Shown: in pieces, positions 23,893 through 33,649 of the stretch
Layout: every line of letters begins with the position of its first letter
How positions within the stretch are numbered: position 1 is the first letter of the stretch
DNA from: Rhodopseudomonas sp. BR0M22
GTDB taxonomy: Bacteria > Pseudomonadota > Alphaproteobacteria > Rhizobiales > Xanthobacteraceae
Length of the DNA: 64,000 nt
Reading direction: 5' to 3'
NCBI RefSeq assembly: GCF_010907035.1
Contig: NZ_QUMK01000022.1
Coordinates: 1-64,000, forward strand
The notes under the pieces: generated by a model
Databases searched by the model: none
What the model was told of the DNA's origin: nothing
Seen by the model: the letters and a program-made list of their open reading frames with translations, nothing else
Position numbers and translations under genes: made by a program

Positions 23893-25325
23893 TCGGCGGC
23901 CATCTGATAGGTCGAAACGAGTTGCAGGAGTTGTTGCTGGCGCCACGGCGCCGAGTGGGTGACGACATCGCCGATCACCAGCAGCGCCGGGCCGCCCTCG
24001 ACCTGCTCGACCAGTGCCGGCAGATCGTCGAGCACGCCCACCGCCGCCACGGCGTCCGGCCGCGTCACGCGCGCGAACACGCCGACCGGGGTATCGGCGG
24101 CGCGGCCCGCCGCGAGCAAGGCCTGACGAATCGTCGGCGCGGCGCTCATGCCCATGTAGACCACCACGGTCATCTTCTGGTCGGTCAGCGCCGACCAGTC
24201 GACCGTCTCGGCGTCCTTGGCCTTGTGCGCGGTGAGGAAGGTGATGCGCAGGGCTTCGTGGCGATAGGTCAGCGGCACTTCGAACTGCGACGCCGCGCCG
24301 AACGCCGCGCTGATGCCCGGCACAACCGCATAGGACACGCCGGCTTCGCGCAGCGCTTCGACTTCTTCGCCGCCGCGGCCGAACACGAATGCATCGCCGC
24401 CCTTGAGCCGCACCGCGCGCTGTCCGGCGCGCGCGGCTTCGATCAGCAGCGCATTGATCGCCTCCTGACCGATGCCCGACTGCCCGACGCGGCGGCCGAC
24501 CGGGACACGCTTGGCGTCGCGGCGGATGCGATCGAGAACCTCCGGAGAAACCAGTTCGTCGTAGAACACCACATCGGCGTCCGATAGCGCCCGCAGCGCC
24601 TTCAGCGTCAGCAGATCGGGATCCCCCGGTCCGGCGCCCACCAAGGTGACATGGCCATTGGCACGGCGGCCGAGCGAATGCCGTGCGTAGTCGGTGGCAT
24701 CGTCGATCTTCTTCAGTTCGGTCTCTGCATCCGTTAGCCGCCCGTCGAGCACCGCGCGGCCGATCGGGCCGTCGACGACGCGCTCCCAGAACCGGCGGCG
24801 CAGCGGGAATTCAGGGATTCGCGCCTTGATCGGCGTGCGCCAGCGGCCGATCAGCGCCGCCAGATCGCCGATCCGCGCCGGCAGCACGGTCTCGATCAAC
24901 TCGCGCACGCGGCGCGCCACCACCGGCGACGTACCGCCGGTGCCGATCGCCACAACGACGTCGCTGCGATCGACGATCGCCGGAAAAATGAAGGTCGAAT
25001 GCGACAGCTCGTCCATGACGTTGACCGGCACACCGAGCGCCCGGGCTTTTGCCGCGAGCGGAGCCGCGAGATCGCCGGCGCCCGCGCACAGCAGCGCAAT
25101 CGCACCGGTGAGCTCGGCGTGCAGCGGCTCGCCGTCCGGAAACACCACCTGCGACCGCTCGGCCTCGGTCAGGCCGGCCAGATCGCGATCACCATCGGTC
25201 GCATACCAGCGGATCGAAGCGCCGGCGCCAAGCAGGAGCCGCAGCTTGGCCCGCGCCATCTCGCCCGCGCCCACCAGCACGACGGGCCCCGCCGCCAGAT
25301 CCAGAAATACCGGAAGAAATCGCAT
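23889..25325 (-). CDS. cysG: Sirohaem synthase (trifunctional)
   Basis: A 478-residue fusion that makes sirohaem from uroporphyrinogen III. Residues 1-210 are the NAD-dependent precorrin-2 dehydrogenase/ferrochelatase (LPVFLDLAAGPVVLVGAGEM; AIGTGGTSPVVARRVRELIE). Residues about 218-460 are the SAM-dependent uroporphyrinogen-III methyltransferase (VTLVGAGPGDPDLLTLKALR, VVFYDELVSPEVL, VRLKGGDAFVFGRGGEE, VVYMGM). It is first in the operon feeding sirohaem to the adjacent reductase. The ATG at 25325 has a GGAG site. Confidence 0.95.
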   Translation of the reverse strand: MRFLPVFLDLAAGPVVLVGAGEMARAKLRLLLGAGASIRWYATDGDRDLAGLTEAERSQVVFPDGEPLHAELTGAIALLCAGAGDLAAPLAAKARALGVPVNVMDELSHSTFIFPAIVDRSDVVVAIGTGGTSPVVARRVRELIETVLPARIGDLAALIGRWRTPIKARIPEFPLRRRFWERVVDGPIGRAVLDGRLTDAETELKKIDDATDYARHSLGRRANGHVTLVGAGPGDPDLLTLKALRALSDADVVFYDELVSPEVLDRIRRDAKRVPVGRRVGQSGIGQEAINALLIEAARAGQRAVRLKGGDAFVFGRGGEEVEALREAGVSYAVVPGISAAFGAASQFEVPLTYRHEALRITFLTAHKAKDAETVDWSALTDQKMTVVVYMGMSAAPTIRQALLAAGRAADTPVGVFARVTRPDAVAAVGVLDDLPALVEQVEGGPALLVIGDVVTHSAPWRQQQLLQLVSTYQMAAE

Positions 25326-27913
<2,588 letters not shown>

Positions 27914-27943
27914 GCCAGCACAACCTTTGACTTCGCTGCCATC

Positions 27944-27973
27944 AGACCTCTCCCGAAAGGGAGGGGTCTTTTG
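27944..27973 (+). terminator. Terminator of glcB
   Basis: Stem AGACCTCTCCC with GAAA loop and GGGAGGGGTCT, followed by TTTT. Confidence 0.88.
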
Positions 27974-28053
27974 CTTTGGTAGCTCATGACTGACGACGAC
28001 CTTCGAGCGCGAAAGACGCCAATATCAAGCGACCGGTTGCCGCGGCGCAGACC

Positions 28054-28078
28054 GGAACGATCCTCCGACCTGTCCGTT
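28054..28078 (+). promoter_or_regulatory. EcfG-type promoter of csbD
   Basis: GGAAC (28054-28058), 16 bases, CGTT (28075-28078): an exact match to the general stress sigma factor consensus. The predicted start near 28085 leaves a short leader with GGAGG before the csbD ATG. Confidence 0.82.
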
Positions 28079-28107
28079 GGACCGGCATCAAAACACTGGA
28101 GGACGAG

Positions 28108-28308
28108 ATGGATTGGAATCGCGTTGAAGGTAACTGGAAGCAGTTCAAGGGCAACGTCAAAGAGAAGTGGGGCAAGCTCACCGACGACGATCTCAACGTC
28201 ATCGAAGGCCGCCGTGACCAGCTCGAAGGCAAGCTGCAGGAACGCTACGGCTACGCTAAGGATCAGGTCCGCAAGGACGTCGACGACTGGTTCTCGAAAC
28301 TGAAGTAA
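28108..28308 (+). CDS. CsbD-family stress protein
   Basis: A 66-residue hydrophilic helical protein with the CsbD signature: MDWNRVEGNWKQFKGNVKEK, WGKLTDDDLNVIEGRRDQLE, ERYGYAKDQVRKDVDDW. CsbD-like proteins are general-stress-induced in Bacillus (SigB) and in alphaproteobacteria (EcfG), with no known biochemical activity. A GGAGG ribosome site and a perfect EcfG promoter precede it, and a terminator follows, so it is a stand-alone stress gene. Confidence 0.95.
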   Translation: MDWNRVEGNWKQFKGNVKEKWGKLTDDDLNVIEGRRDQLEGKLQERYGYAKDQVRKDVDDWFSKLK

Positions 28309-28330
28309 TCGACCGCACAGGTCGACGTAC

Positions 28331-28359
28331 AAAAGCCCCGGCTTCCGCCGGGGCTTTTT
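28331..28359 (+). terminator. Terminator of csbD
   Basis: AAAAGCCCCGGC-TTCC-GCCGGGGCTTTTT, near-perfect stem with both A and T flanks. It may also act on the convergent small membrane protein gene. Confidence 0.9.
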
Positions 28360-28416
28360 GATTTCAACGACATTTCAGAGTTCGAAACGACAACGACGAT
28401 GGCCGCAGAAACGCAA

Positions 28417-28439
28417 CGGCCGGGCAAAATGCCCGGCCG
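28417..28439 (-). terminator. Hairpin after the 53-residue membrane protein gene
   Basis: CGGCCGGGC-AAAAT-GCCCGGCCG is a perfect 9-bp stem 10 bases past the stop of the minus-strand gene at 28450. The T tract on that strand is interrupted (TTGCGTTTC). Confidence 0.6.
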
Positions 28440-28449
28440 GAGCGGTGAT

Positions 28450-28611
28450 TTAGAAGACCGCCAGATATTTCAGCAGCGACACGACGCCGATGATGATGAC
28501 GATGATCCGTGCGATTTGTTTGGCACGACCATCCAACGGCAGCATGTTGATCAGGTACAGCACCAGAATGATGACGAGAAATGTAATCAGAATGCCAATC
28601 AGGACGCTCAT
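28450..28611 (-). CDS. Thivi_2564-family small membrane protein
   Basis: A 53-residue protein read from ATG at 28611 to TAA at 28450: begins MSVLIGILITFLVIILVLYL, has the polar turn INMLPLDGRAKQIAR and a second hydrophobic helix (IIVIIIGVVSLLKYLAVF). Two transmembrane helices joined by a short conserved Pro-Leu-Asp-Gly loop is the signature of this widespread small family of unknown function. A GGAGCTAGC-like site precedes the ATG. A weak EcfG-like promoter upstream and the neighbouring csbD suggest a stress role, which is inference. Confidence 0.82.
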   Translation of the reverse strand: MSVLIGILITFLVIILVLYLINMLPLDGRAKQIARIIVIIIGVVSLLKYLAVF

Positions 28612-28915
28612 TTTTGCTAGCTCCAACCCGCGATGATTCCACCTGGGTCAATCGCCGAGAAGCTGATCGGTTCCCGCCTCGGAACTGACGACGTCTCGTT
28701 GGCGGGAGCCACGTCGCGAAGGACGCAGGCAGAAGCCCGCGCTAAGTACGCCTTGCGCGGCCCTCTCGATCAGGCGGCATGGTTGGTTATGGTCGCTCGG
28801 CCGCAAAGGCACCTACCGAGTGGCGCAGGAGCATTTCAGGTGTTCCGGATCGCTCAACCGTCGCTATCACAGCGTCGATCGAGCGGCCGATTTTTCCATT
28901 GATGCGCGCGAACGC
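28612..28915. other. Intergenic region upstream of the 53-residue membrane protein
   Basis: About 300 bases. Apart from the weak EcfG-like promoter at 28650-28674 I see no gene, repeat or strong hairpin. Confidence 0.4.
28650..28674 (-). promoter_or_regulatory. Weak EcfG-like promoter
   Basis: On the minus strand GGAAC (28674-28670), 16 bases, GATT (28653-28650). The -35 is perfect, but the -10 keeps only the TT of CGTT. Predicted start near 28642, about 30 bases before the membrane protein ATG. Confidence 0.4.
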
Positions 28916-29578
28916 TCAGTCCCGCGCCAACACCGGGACATTGGAATCGCCGGCACGGACATGATCAACGCTTGACGCGGGTGCCAGGGCAATCTTGCCG
29001 TCACTGGCGGAGGCGTTACGAGCAGCGACCATCAGGCCGTCCTTTTCGGCGATGAGGTCACCCTTGCGCACAGTCGGATCGTCCCGGATCGGAATCTTGG
29101 CGAGCCCGAACTGGTCCTTGCCGTTGCAGGTGCAGCCAGCGACAATCTCGGTGCGGTACTTGAACGCGTTGGGCAATTCGGAATACGGCTTGCCGCTGGA
29201 GGTCCGGGCATTGTCGATCGACGAGCCATACACCACCTTGGTCTCGCTCGACGGACAGAAACTGTTGCACATTTCGGCCTTGCTCTCGCCGCCGGTTGCC
29301 GAGAGTGGGAAATAGCGACCATCGCAACTGCGGACGCAATACGCCTGACCGCCCCCCGAAGAATAGGTGCGCGCGCTCGAACGGGACGTCCTTTCGCGCG
29401 GCTGGGAAGCGTAGCCGTCATCGGCAAACGGCAAAGCCGGCATCCGCGGCTGATAGCGCGGCGCCTGAAAGCCACCGAACAGAGCCTGAAAGAAGTCCTG
29501 CGCATGCGCGGGGGACGCCACTGCGGCGCTGGCCAACACTAGGCCGACTGCGATCCGGCCTGAATTGAGCTTACGCAT
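28916..29578 (-). CDS. DUF2865 exported Cys-containing protein
   Basis: A 220-residue exported protein. MRKLNSGRIAVGLVLASAAV is a signal peptide cleaved near PAHAQD. The mature part has the DUF2865 motif YCVRSCDGRYFPLS followed by EMCNSFCPSSETKVVYGSSI, then KYRTEIVAGCTCNGKDQFGLA; the Cys residues probably form disulphides. The family is alphaproteobacterial and uncharacterised. The ATG at 29578 has GGAGACAGG upstream. It is 27 bases downstream of the L,D-transpeptidase gene on the same strand, so the two may form one envelope-related operon under the upstream EcfG-type promoter. Confidence 0.87.
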   Translation of the reverse strand: MRKLNSGRIAVGLVLASAAVASPAHAQDFFQALFGGFQAPRYQPRMPALPFADDGYASQPRERTSRSSARTYSSGGGQAYCVRSCDGRYFPLSATGGESKAEMCNSFCPSSETKVVYGSSIDNARTSSGKPYSELPNAFKYRTEIVAGCTCNGKDQFGLAKIPIRDDPTVRKGDLIAEKDGLMVAARNASASDGKIALAPASSVDHVRAGDSNVPVLARD

Positions 29579-29604
29579 CACCTGTCTCCGGTCACTGTCT
29601 GGCA

Positions 29605-30378
29605 TTAGTCGATCGACGAGACTGAAATGTTCATCGCCTGCCGGCCCGGCCGCGAATTCGCACGAGCCTCGATCGGATGCGCCCCAGACTTCGGCAGCAC
29701 CACCACCCGGGTCCCGACGCCCACCCGGCTGAAGAGGTCCTCGACGTCTTCGTTCGTCAGCCGGATACAGCCGGACGAAACGAACTTCCCGATCGTCGAA
29801 GGATCGTTGGTGCCGTGGATGCGGTAGTCGGTCGAGCCGAGATACATCGCCCGCGCACCGAGCGGATTGCCTGGACCACCAGCCATAAACCGCGGCAGAT
29901 AAGGCTGACGCGCGATCATTGCCGCCGGCGGGCGCCAATCCGGCCACTCCGCCTTACGGGTGACGGTCTGCACGCCGGACCAGGTGAAGCCTTCGCGCCC
30001 CACACCGACGCCGTAACGGATCGCACGACCGCCGCCGAGCACGTAGTACAAATAGGTGTTGCCGGTATCGATCACGACGGTGCCGGCCGGCTCCCTGGTC
30101 GGAAAGCTGACCACGGTGCGGCGGAGCCGGTCGGGAAGCTGCGCATCCTCGTCGCCCACCGTGGCGTCGTTGGCCTGATCCCTCGGCGCAACCAGCACTT
30201 CGTCACCAGTGGTGAAAGGGCCGGCTTCGGGGGCGGCCGCATAGCCGAGGGTTTGAGCCGATGCAACGCCGCCATAGAGCGCACTGGCGATCAGGACCGT
30301 GGCAGCACCGAGCAGCATCCGGCGCGCCGCACCCGACGGCGACCGATCCAAAGCCTTAGTATTCGAAAGAGCAGTCAT
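29605..30378 (-). CDS. L,D-transpeptidase (YkuD/ErfK family)
   Basis: A 257-residue exported peptidoglycan enzyme forming 3-3 cross-links or attaching proteins. An N-terminal hydrophobic segment (MLLGAATVLIASALYGG, cleavage near ASAQT) directs export. The YkuD domain spans residues about 95-230: TVVIDTGNTYLYYVLGGGRA at its start, IHGTNDPSTIG with the catalytic His, and the nucleophile Cys in VSSGCIRLTNEDVEDL. Preceded by a strong EcfG-type promoter divergent from that of the AI-2E permease, so cross-link remodelling is probably part of the general stress response. Confidence 0.94.
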   Translation of the reverse strand: MTALSNTKALDRSPSGAARRMLLGAATVLIASALYGGVASAQTLGYAAAPEAGPFTTGDEVLVAPRDQANDATVGDEDAQLPDRLRRTVVSFPTREPAGTVVIDTGNTYLYYVLGGGRAIRYGVGVGREGFTWSGVQTVTRKAEWPDWRPPAAMIARQPYLPRFMAGGPGNPLGARAMYLGSTDYRIHGTNDPSTIGKFVSSGCIRLTNEDVEDLFSRVGVGTRVVVLPKSGAHPIEARANSRPGRQAMNISVSSID

Positions 30379-30428
30379 GATCGCATCCCCGCCTGGTAAT
30401 TGCGTCGTATCGACACGAGCTGCTAACA

Positions 30429-30454
30429 AACGTCGCCACGTACCAAACCGTTCC
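30429..30454 (-). promoter_or_regulatory. EcfG-type promoter of the L,D-transpeptidase
   Basis: On the minus strand GGAAC (30454-30450), 17 bases, CGTT (30432-30429). Predicted start near 30422, about 45 bases before the ATG. Confidence 0.78.
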
Positions 30455-30488
30455 GTCGCGCTCGATGGAAGACGCCGCGGTCGGTCCG

Positions 30489-30513
30489 GGAACTTTCAGC
30501 GACATCACCCGTT
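30489..30513 (+). promoter_or_regulatory. EcfG-type promoter of the AI-2E-family permease
   Basis: GGAAC (30489-30493), 16 bases, CGTT (30510-30513): an exact consensus match 64 bases before the GTG start, with the -35 element 34 bases from the divergent transpeptidase promoter. Confidence 0.8.
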
Positions 30514-30576
30514 TAAGGCGCAAGCCGTAGCGAGCGGCGACCACAGGTCCGTTCGATCTCGTCGCGGGGGTATGTT

Positions 30577-31677
30577 GTGCGCAGTCTTCCGGCCGAGCTT
30601 CCCGGCACACCGCTACCTGGCAGCCCCGACGATCGGCCACCGCTGATCAGACGAACCGAGGTCGTCGCTTTCGCCCTGGTGGCGTTGTTGGGAATCTTCC
30701 TGATCGGTCTGCTCTATGTCGGCAAGCCGTTCTTTCTTCCGATCGTCACCGCCTTCGTGGTCGGCACGATGCTGTCGCCGTTGGCGAGCTTCTTGGAACG
30801 CTGGCGAATTCCGCGCGGTGTCAGCGCCGTAATGATCGTACTCGCCGGCTTGGCCGGCGTCACTTTCATGATCGGATTGATCTCGGTGCCGTTGATCGAG
30901 TGGAGCAACAGACTCCCGGAGCTCGGCTCGGTACTGCGTGACAAACTCCACGTTCTCGATAAGCCGGTGGCGATGTGGAGGCAGGTTCAGTCGGCGCTGG
31001 GCGGGACCGACACTTTGCCGCCGGCCACGATGCAAATGCCCAAGATCGACTGGATGCAGCCGACGGTCCAGTTTCTCTCTCCCACCATCACCGAAATCAT
31101 GTTGTTTCTGGTGACACTCGTATTGTTCGTCGCGAGCTGGCGCGGGCTTCGTCGCGCATTGGTTATGCTGTTCGCCGAACGCGAGGCCCGGCTTCGGACG
31201 CTGAGGATCCTGAACGAACTCGAGGACAGTCTCGGCTCCTATCTCATGACCGTGACGGTCATCAATCTGTGCTATGGCGCCGCCACCGGCTTGATCTGTG
31301 CGTGGGCCGGCATGCCGAACCCCGCCGGCCTGGGAGCGCTGGCGGCAACACTCAACTTCATCCCGATAATCGGCCCCTTCGTGATGTTCTTGATTCTGTG
31401 TGTTGTCGGAATCGTCAGCATGCCGACGCTCGGAGCTGGGCTGCTTGCTGCGCTCGGTTTCGCCTGCCTGACCTTCATCGAAGGGCATTTCATCACGCCA
31501 ACCGTTATCGGCCGCCGCCTCTCCCTCAATGCGCTGGCGGTATTTATCGCGATCGCCTTCTGGAGCTGGCTGTGGGGCCCGATGGGAGCCTTCCTCGCGT
31601 CGCCGCTGCTGATCGTCGGTCTGGTGTTGAAGGACCATCTGGTACCGGACACCTCTCCGCAGCTTCCCGACAGCTAA
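30577..31677 (+). CDS. AI-2E/PerM-family membrane permease
   Basis: A 366-residue integral membrane protein of the TqsA/YhhT/PerM (AI-2E) family with about eight helices. Family features are the N-terminal VGKPFFLPIVTAFVVGTMLS, the linker with the helical FAEREARLRTLRILNELEDSL, YLMTVTVINLCYGAATGLIC and the C-terminal FLASPLLIVGLVLKDHLVP. Despite the name, members transport varied solutes and some are ion antiporters. The GTG at 30577 has a GGGGG site. The EcfG-type promoter directly upstream marks it as a likely general stress gene. Confidence 0.88.
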   Translation: MRSLPAELPGTPLPGSPDDRPPLIRRTEVVAFALVALLGIFLIGLLYVGKPFFLPIVTAFVVGTMLSPLASFLERWRIPRGVSAVMIVLAGLAGVTFMIGLISVPLIEWSNRLPELGSVLRDKLHVLDKPVAMWRQVQSALGGTDTLPPATMQMPKIDWMQPTVQFLSPTITEIMLFLVTLVLFVASWRGLRRALVMLFAEREARLRTLRILNELEDSLGSYLMTVTVINLCYGAATGLICAWAGMPNPAGLGALAATLNFIPIIGPFVMFLILCVVGIVSMPTLGAGLLAALGFACLTFIEGHFITPTVIGRRLSLNALAVFIAIAFWSWLWGPMGAFLASPLLIVGLVLKDHLVPDTSPQLPDS

Positions 31678-31864
31678 GGCCGCTTCAACGCGGCTGACTT
31701 AGGCAAGAGCGCGCCGTCGCCCCCGGCACCGTGCGATCGACGGTCAAGGTGCACACAGCATCACGATCCGAACATGGCTTAGAACGAAAACATCCGCCCA
31801 GGAGGGCGGATGCCGGTCGGACAGCCGATCCAGACGATCGGCGACAATTCATCAAGCTAACGCG

Positions 31865-32254
31865 TCAGGCCACGCAACGGCCGGGCTGGAGCTGCTTGGC
31901 GACTTCGGTGAGAACGCTCACCACGGGCTCGCAAGCCACGATCGGCTTGGGCGCGAGCATCGGGCGTTTGGTATCTGGCAGACGCAGCGCGCCGCTGATC
32001 TGCTCCTCCGGAATTCGAACCAGCACCGACTGGCCGATCAAATTCACCGCAAACGTCTGTCCTGGCTGGGTCGCCAGCGGCGTGACAGCCCGGTCGGCTT
32101 TGCTCGAACGATTGACATCCTGGACCGCGGTCGCGATCGATGCCTGCCGAATGAGGTTGGCGCGGCCAAGGTCTTCGCCGACTGCCAGTTGCGCTACGCC
32201 GAGCGTCCCGGTGATAGCAAGGGCGCCCAAAATTCCCCGCACGATGTGTGACAT
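31865..32254 (-). CDS. Exported protein of unknown function
   Basis: A 129-residue protein beginning MSHIVRGILGALAITGTLGV, a signal peptide. The mature part (NRSSKADRAVTPLATQPGQT, FAVNLIGQSVLVRIPEEQIS) has two Cys residues, one in PIVACEPVV and one in LQPGRCVA, that could pair. I recognise no family. An upstream in-frame extension is rejected because it would bury the signal peptide. The ribosome site is weak (AAGATAACC). Confidence 0.72.
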   Translation of the reverse strand: MSHIVRGILGALAITGTLGVAQLAVGEDLGRANLIRQASIATAVQDVNRSSKADRAVTPLATQPGQTFAVNLIGQSVLVRIPEEQISGALRLPDTKRPMLAPKPIVACEPVVSVLTEVAKQLQPGRCVA

Positions 32255-32417
32255 GGTTATCTTGCCGCTTTGTTGTAGCAGGCGTTTTGCCGCTTTCCCT
32301 GTTACGGAGGCCGGCACAAGGTCTTCGACGGCGCCCGTACTGGTTAATCGCGCGAGGGGGGCTGCGGTTCGATAATGATCGATCAACTGAGTGTGTTAAC
32401 GATTTTAACGTTTGCCG

Positions 32418-32442
32418 GGAACATTCCGATCCCAGCCGGGTT
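32418..32442 (+). promoter_or_regulatory. EcfG-type promoter of a candidate small RNA
   Basis: GGAAC (32418-32422), 16 bases, GGTT (32439-32442), three of four -10 bases matching CGTT. No reading frame with a ribosome site follows, but a strong terminator does. Confidence 0.62.
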
Positions 32443-32449
32443 TGTCCCG

Positions 32450-32533
32450 CGCTGGTCGAGTCCCCTCCCCCGATTTCAAGACCGGCAAGACAGAGCGCCG
32501 CTGTGTGATGCCAGCGGCGCTCTGTCTGTTTTC
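32450..32533 (+). ncRNA. Candidate general-stress small RNA (GsrN-like)
   Basis: Predicted transcript of about 84 nt from an EcfG-type promoter to a terminator with a perfect 16-bp stem. Before the stem it has a single-stranded C-rich stretch (GTCCCCTCCCCCG at 32459-32471) able to pair with Shine-Dalgarno sequences. Caulobacter GsrN, controlled by the same class of sigma factor, has a similar C-rich target-binding loop. No open frame with a ribosome site is present. The assignment is inference from promoter, terminator, size and location beside phyR; sequence homology to GsrN was not tested. Confidence 0.55.
32488..32533 (+). terminator. Strong intrinsic terminator of the candidate small RNA
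   Basis: AGACAGAGCGCCGCTG (32488-32503) pairs perfectly with 32512-32527 around an 8-base loop, followed by GTTTTC. It cannot belong to the nearest plus-strand gene, which ends more than 800 bases upstream. Confidence 0.8.
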
Positions 32534-32576
32534 GGGGAGCCTAAACTTCCAATCGGTTGGCGACATCCATCGGCCA

Positions 32577-32616
32577 CAAAATGAAAGCGCCGCCCAGGCT
32601 CACCCCGGACGGCGCT
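32577..32616 (-). terminator. Terminator of phyR
   Basis: AGCGCCG / CGGCGCT arms (32586-32592 and 32610-32616) about 25 bases past the phyR stop, with TTTCATTTTG following on the minus strand. Confidence 0.7.
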
Positions 32617-32639
32617 GACTTTGTGCAACCCGCGAAGTG

Positions 32640-33446
32640 TCAGGATGCGACGGCGCTGGGCTTGCGATTGCGCGAATTGCGCTGGAAGAACAAGGCTTGG
32701 CTCGCGACCGCCGAGACCATCGCCGGCTGGAACGGCTTGGAGATCAGGAAGGCTGGCTCCGGCCGCTCGCCGGTAAGGAAGCGCTCAGGATAAGCGGTAA
32801 TGAACACCACCGGCACTTCGAAGGTCCGCAACAATTCGTTAACCGCGTCGAGACCCGAGCTGCCGTCGGCGAGCTGAATATCGGCCAAAATCAGGCCGGG
32901 CTTCTTGGTCTTTGCCAGCGCGATCGCGTCGGCATGCGTGCGCGCGACGCCGATGACATTATGACCCAGCCCTTTGACCAGGCTCTCGATATCCATCGCG
33001 ATGAAGGTCTCGTCCTCGATAATCAGGACGTCGGTGGCGATATCCTCGGCCATCTCGCGACCCGCGGTATCGACGAGCTGCCGGACCTCGACGACGTCGA
33101 CCTGAAGCACGAATGCGACTTCCTCCTCCGAGAAGCCTTCCAGCGAAAGCAGCAAGAAGGCCTGCCGCGGCAGCGGCGTGATCGCCGACAGCCGGCGCTC
33201 GGTCGGCATCGGCAACGTCGTCACATCGGTATCGTCGTTCAACGCCACCGAATTCCAGATCTGTGTGAACAGACGAAACAGACCTGCCCGGGGGCCGTGT
33301 CGCTCGTCGAGAAGGGCGGGATCCTGAAGCAGCGCCTCCAGCATAGCGCCCACATAGGCGTCACCGGAGGCCTGGCTTCCGGTCAGGGCGCGCGCATAGC
33401 GGCGCAACAAGGGCAAATGCTCGGCAACAACCTGTGATCTCGACAT
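32640..33446 (-). CDS. phyR: PhyR, response regulator with anti-anti-sigma domain
   Basis: A 268-residue master switch of the alphaproteobacterial general stress response. Residues 1-130 are a sigma-factor-like domain (EHLPLLRRYARALTGSQ, DVTTLPMPTERRLSAITPLP, RQAFLLLSLEGFSEEEVAFVL). Residues about 140-262 are a receiver (TDVLIIEDETFIAMDIESLV, phospho-acceptor Asp in GLILADIQLADGSSG, VVFITAYPERFL, the Lys in FLISKPF). On phosphorylation it sequesters NepR and frees EcfG. It is divergent from nepR-ecfG and has its own EcfG-type promoter. The ATG at 33446 matches the family N-terminus; ATG 33464 is possible. Confidence 0.97.
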   Translation of the reverse strand: MSRSQVVAEHLPLLRRYARALTGSQASGDAYVGAMLEALLQDPALLDERHGPRAGLFRLFTQIWNSVALNDDTDVTTLPMPTERRLSAITPLPRQAFLLLSLEGFSEEEVAFVLQVDVVEVRQLVDTAGREMAEDIATDVLIIEDETFIAMDIESLVKGLGHNVIGVARTHADAIALAKTKKPGLILADIQLADGSSGLDAVNELLRTFEVPVVFITAYPERFLTGERPEPAFLISKPFQPAMVSAVASQALFFQRNSRNRKPSAVAS

Positions 33447-33508
33447 CCCCACTCCATCAGTCATCTGGGCCGACGCCTGAGGCGGGCCTGTACCTTTGCG
33501 AGGTCAAC

Positions 33509-33533
33509 TACGCCCGAGCCGAGCAAAAGTTCC
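33509..33533 (-). promoter_or_regulatory. EcfG-type promoter of phyR
   Basis: On the minus strand GGAAC (33533-33529), 16 bases, CGTA (33512-33509). It sits 10 bases from the divergent nepR promoter -35. Confidence 0.65.
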
Positions 33534-33543
33534 ATTGCCTGCG

Positions 33544-33568
33544 GGAACTTTCAAGCCGGGACCGCATT
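33544..33568 (+). promoter_or_regulatory. EcfG-type promoter of nepR-ecfG
   Basis: GGAAC (33544-33548), 16 bases, CATT (33565-33568), three of four -10 bases matching. Positive autoregulation of nepR-ecfG by EcfG is known in this group. Confidence 0.68.
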
Positions 33569-33649
33569 AGGCTCCGGTAAACGGCGGCAGATCAAGGAAA
33601 ACCCTCGAAGTTCAGGGGACTTGACCATGGGGAACACATTGGATCAGTC

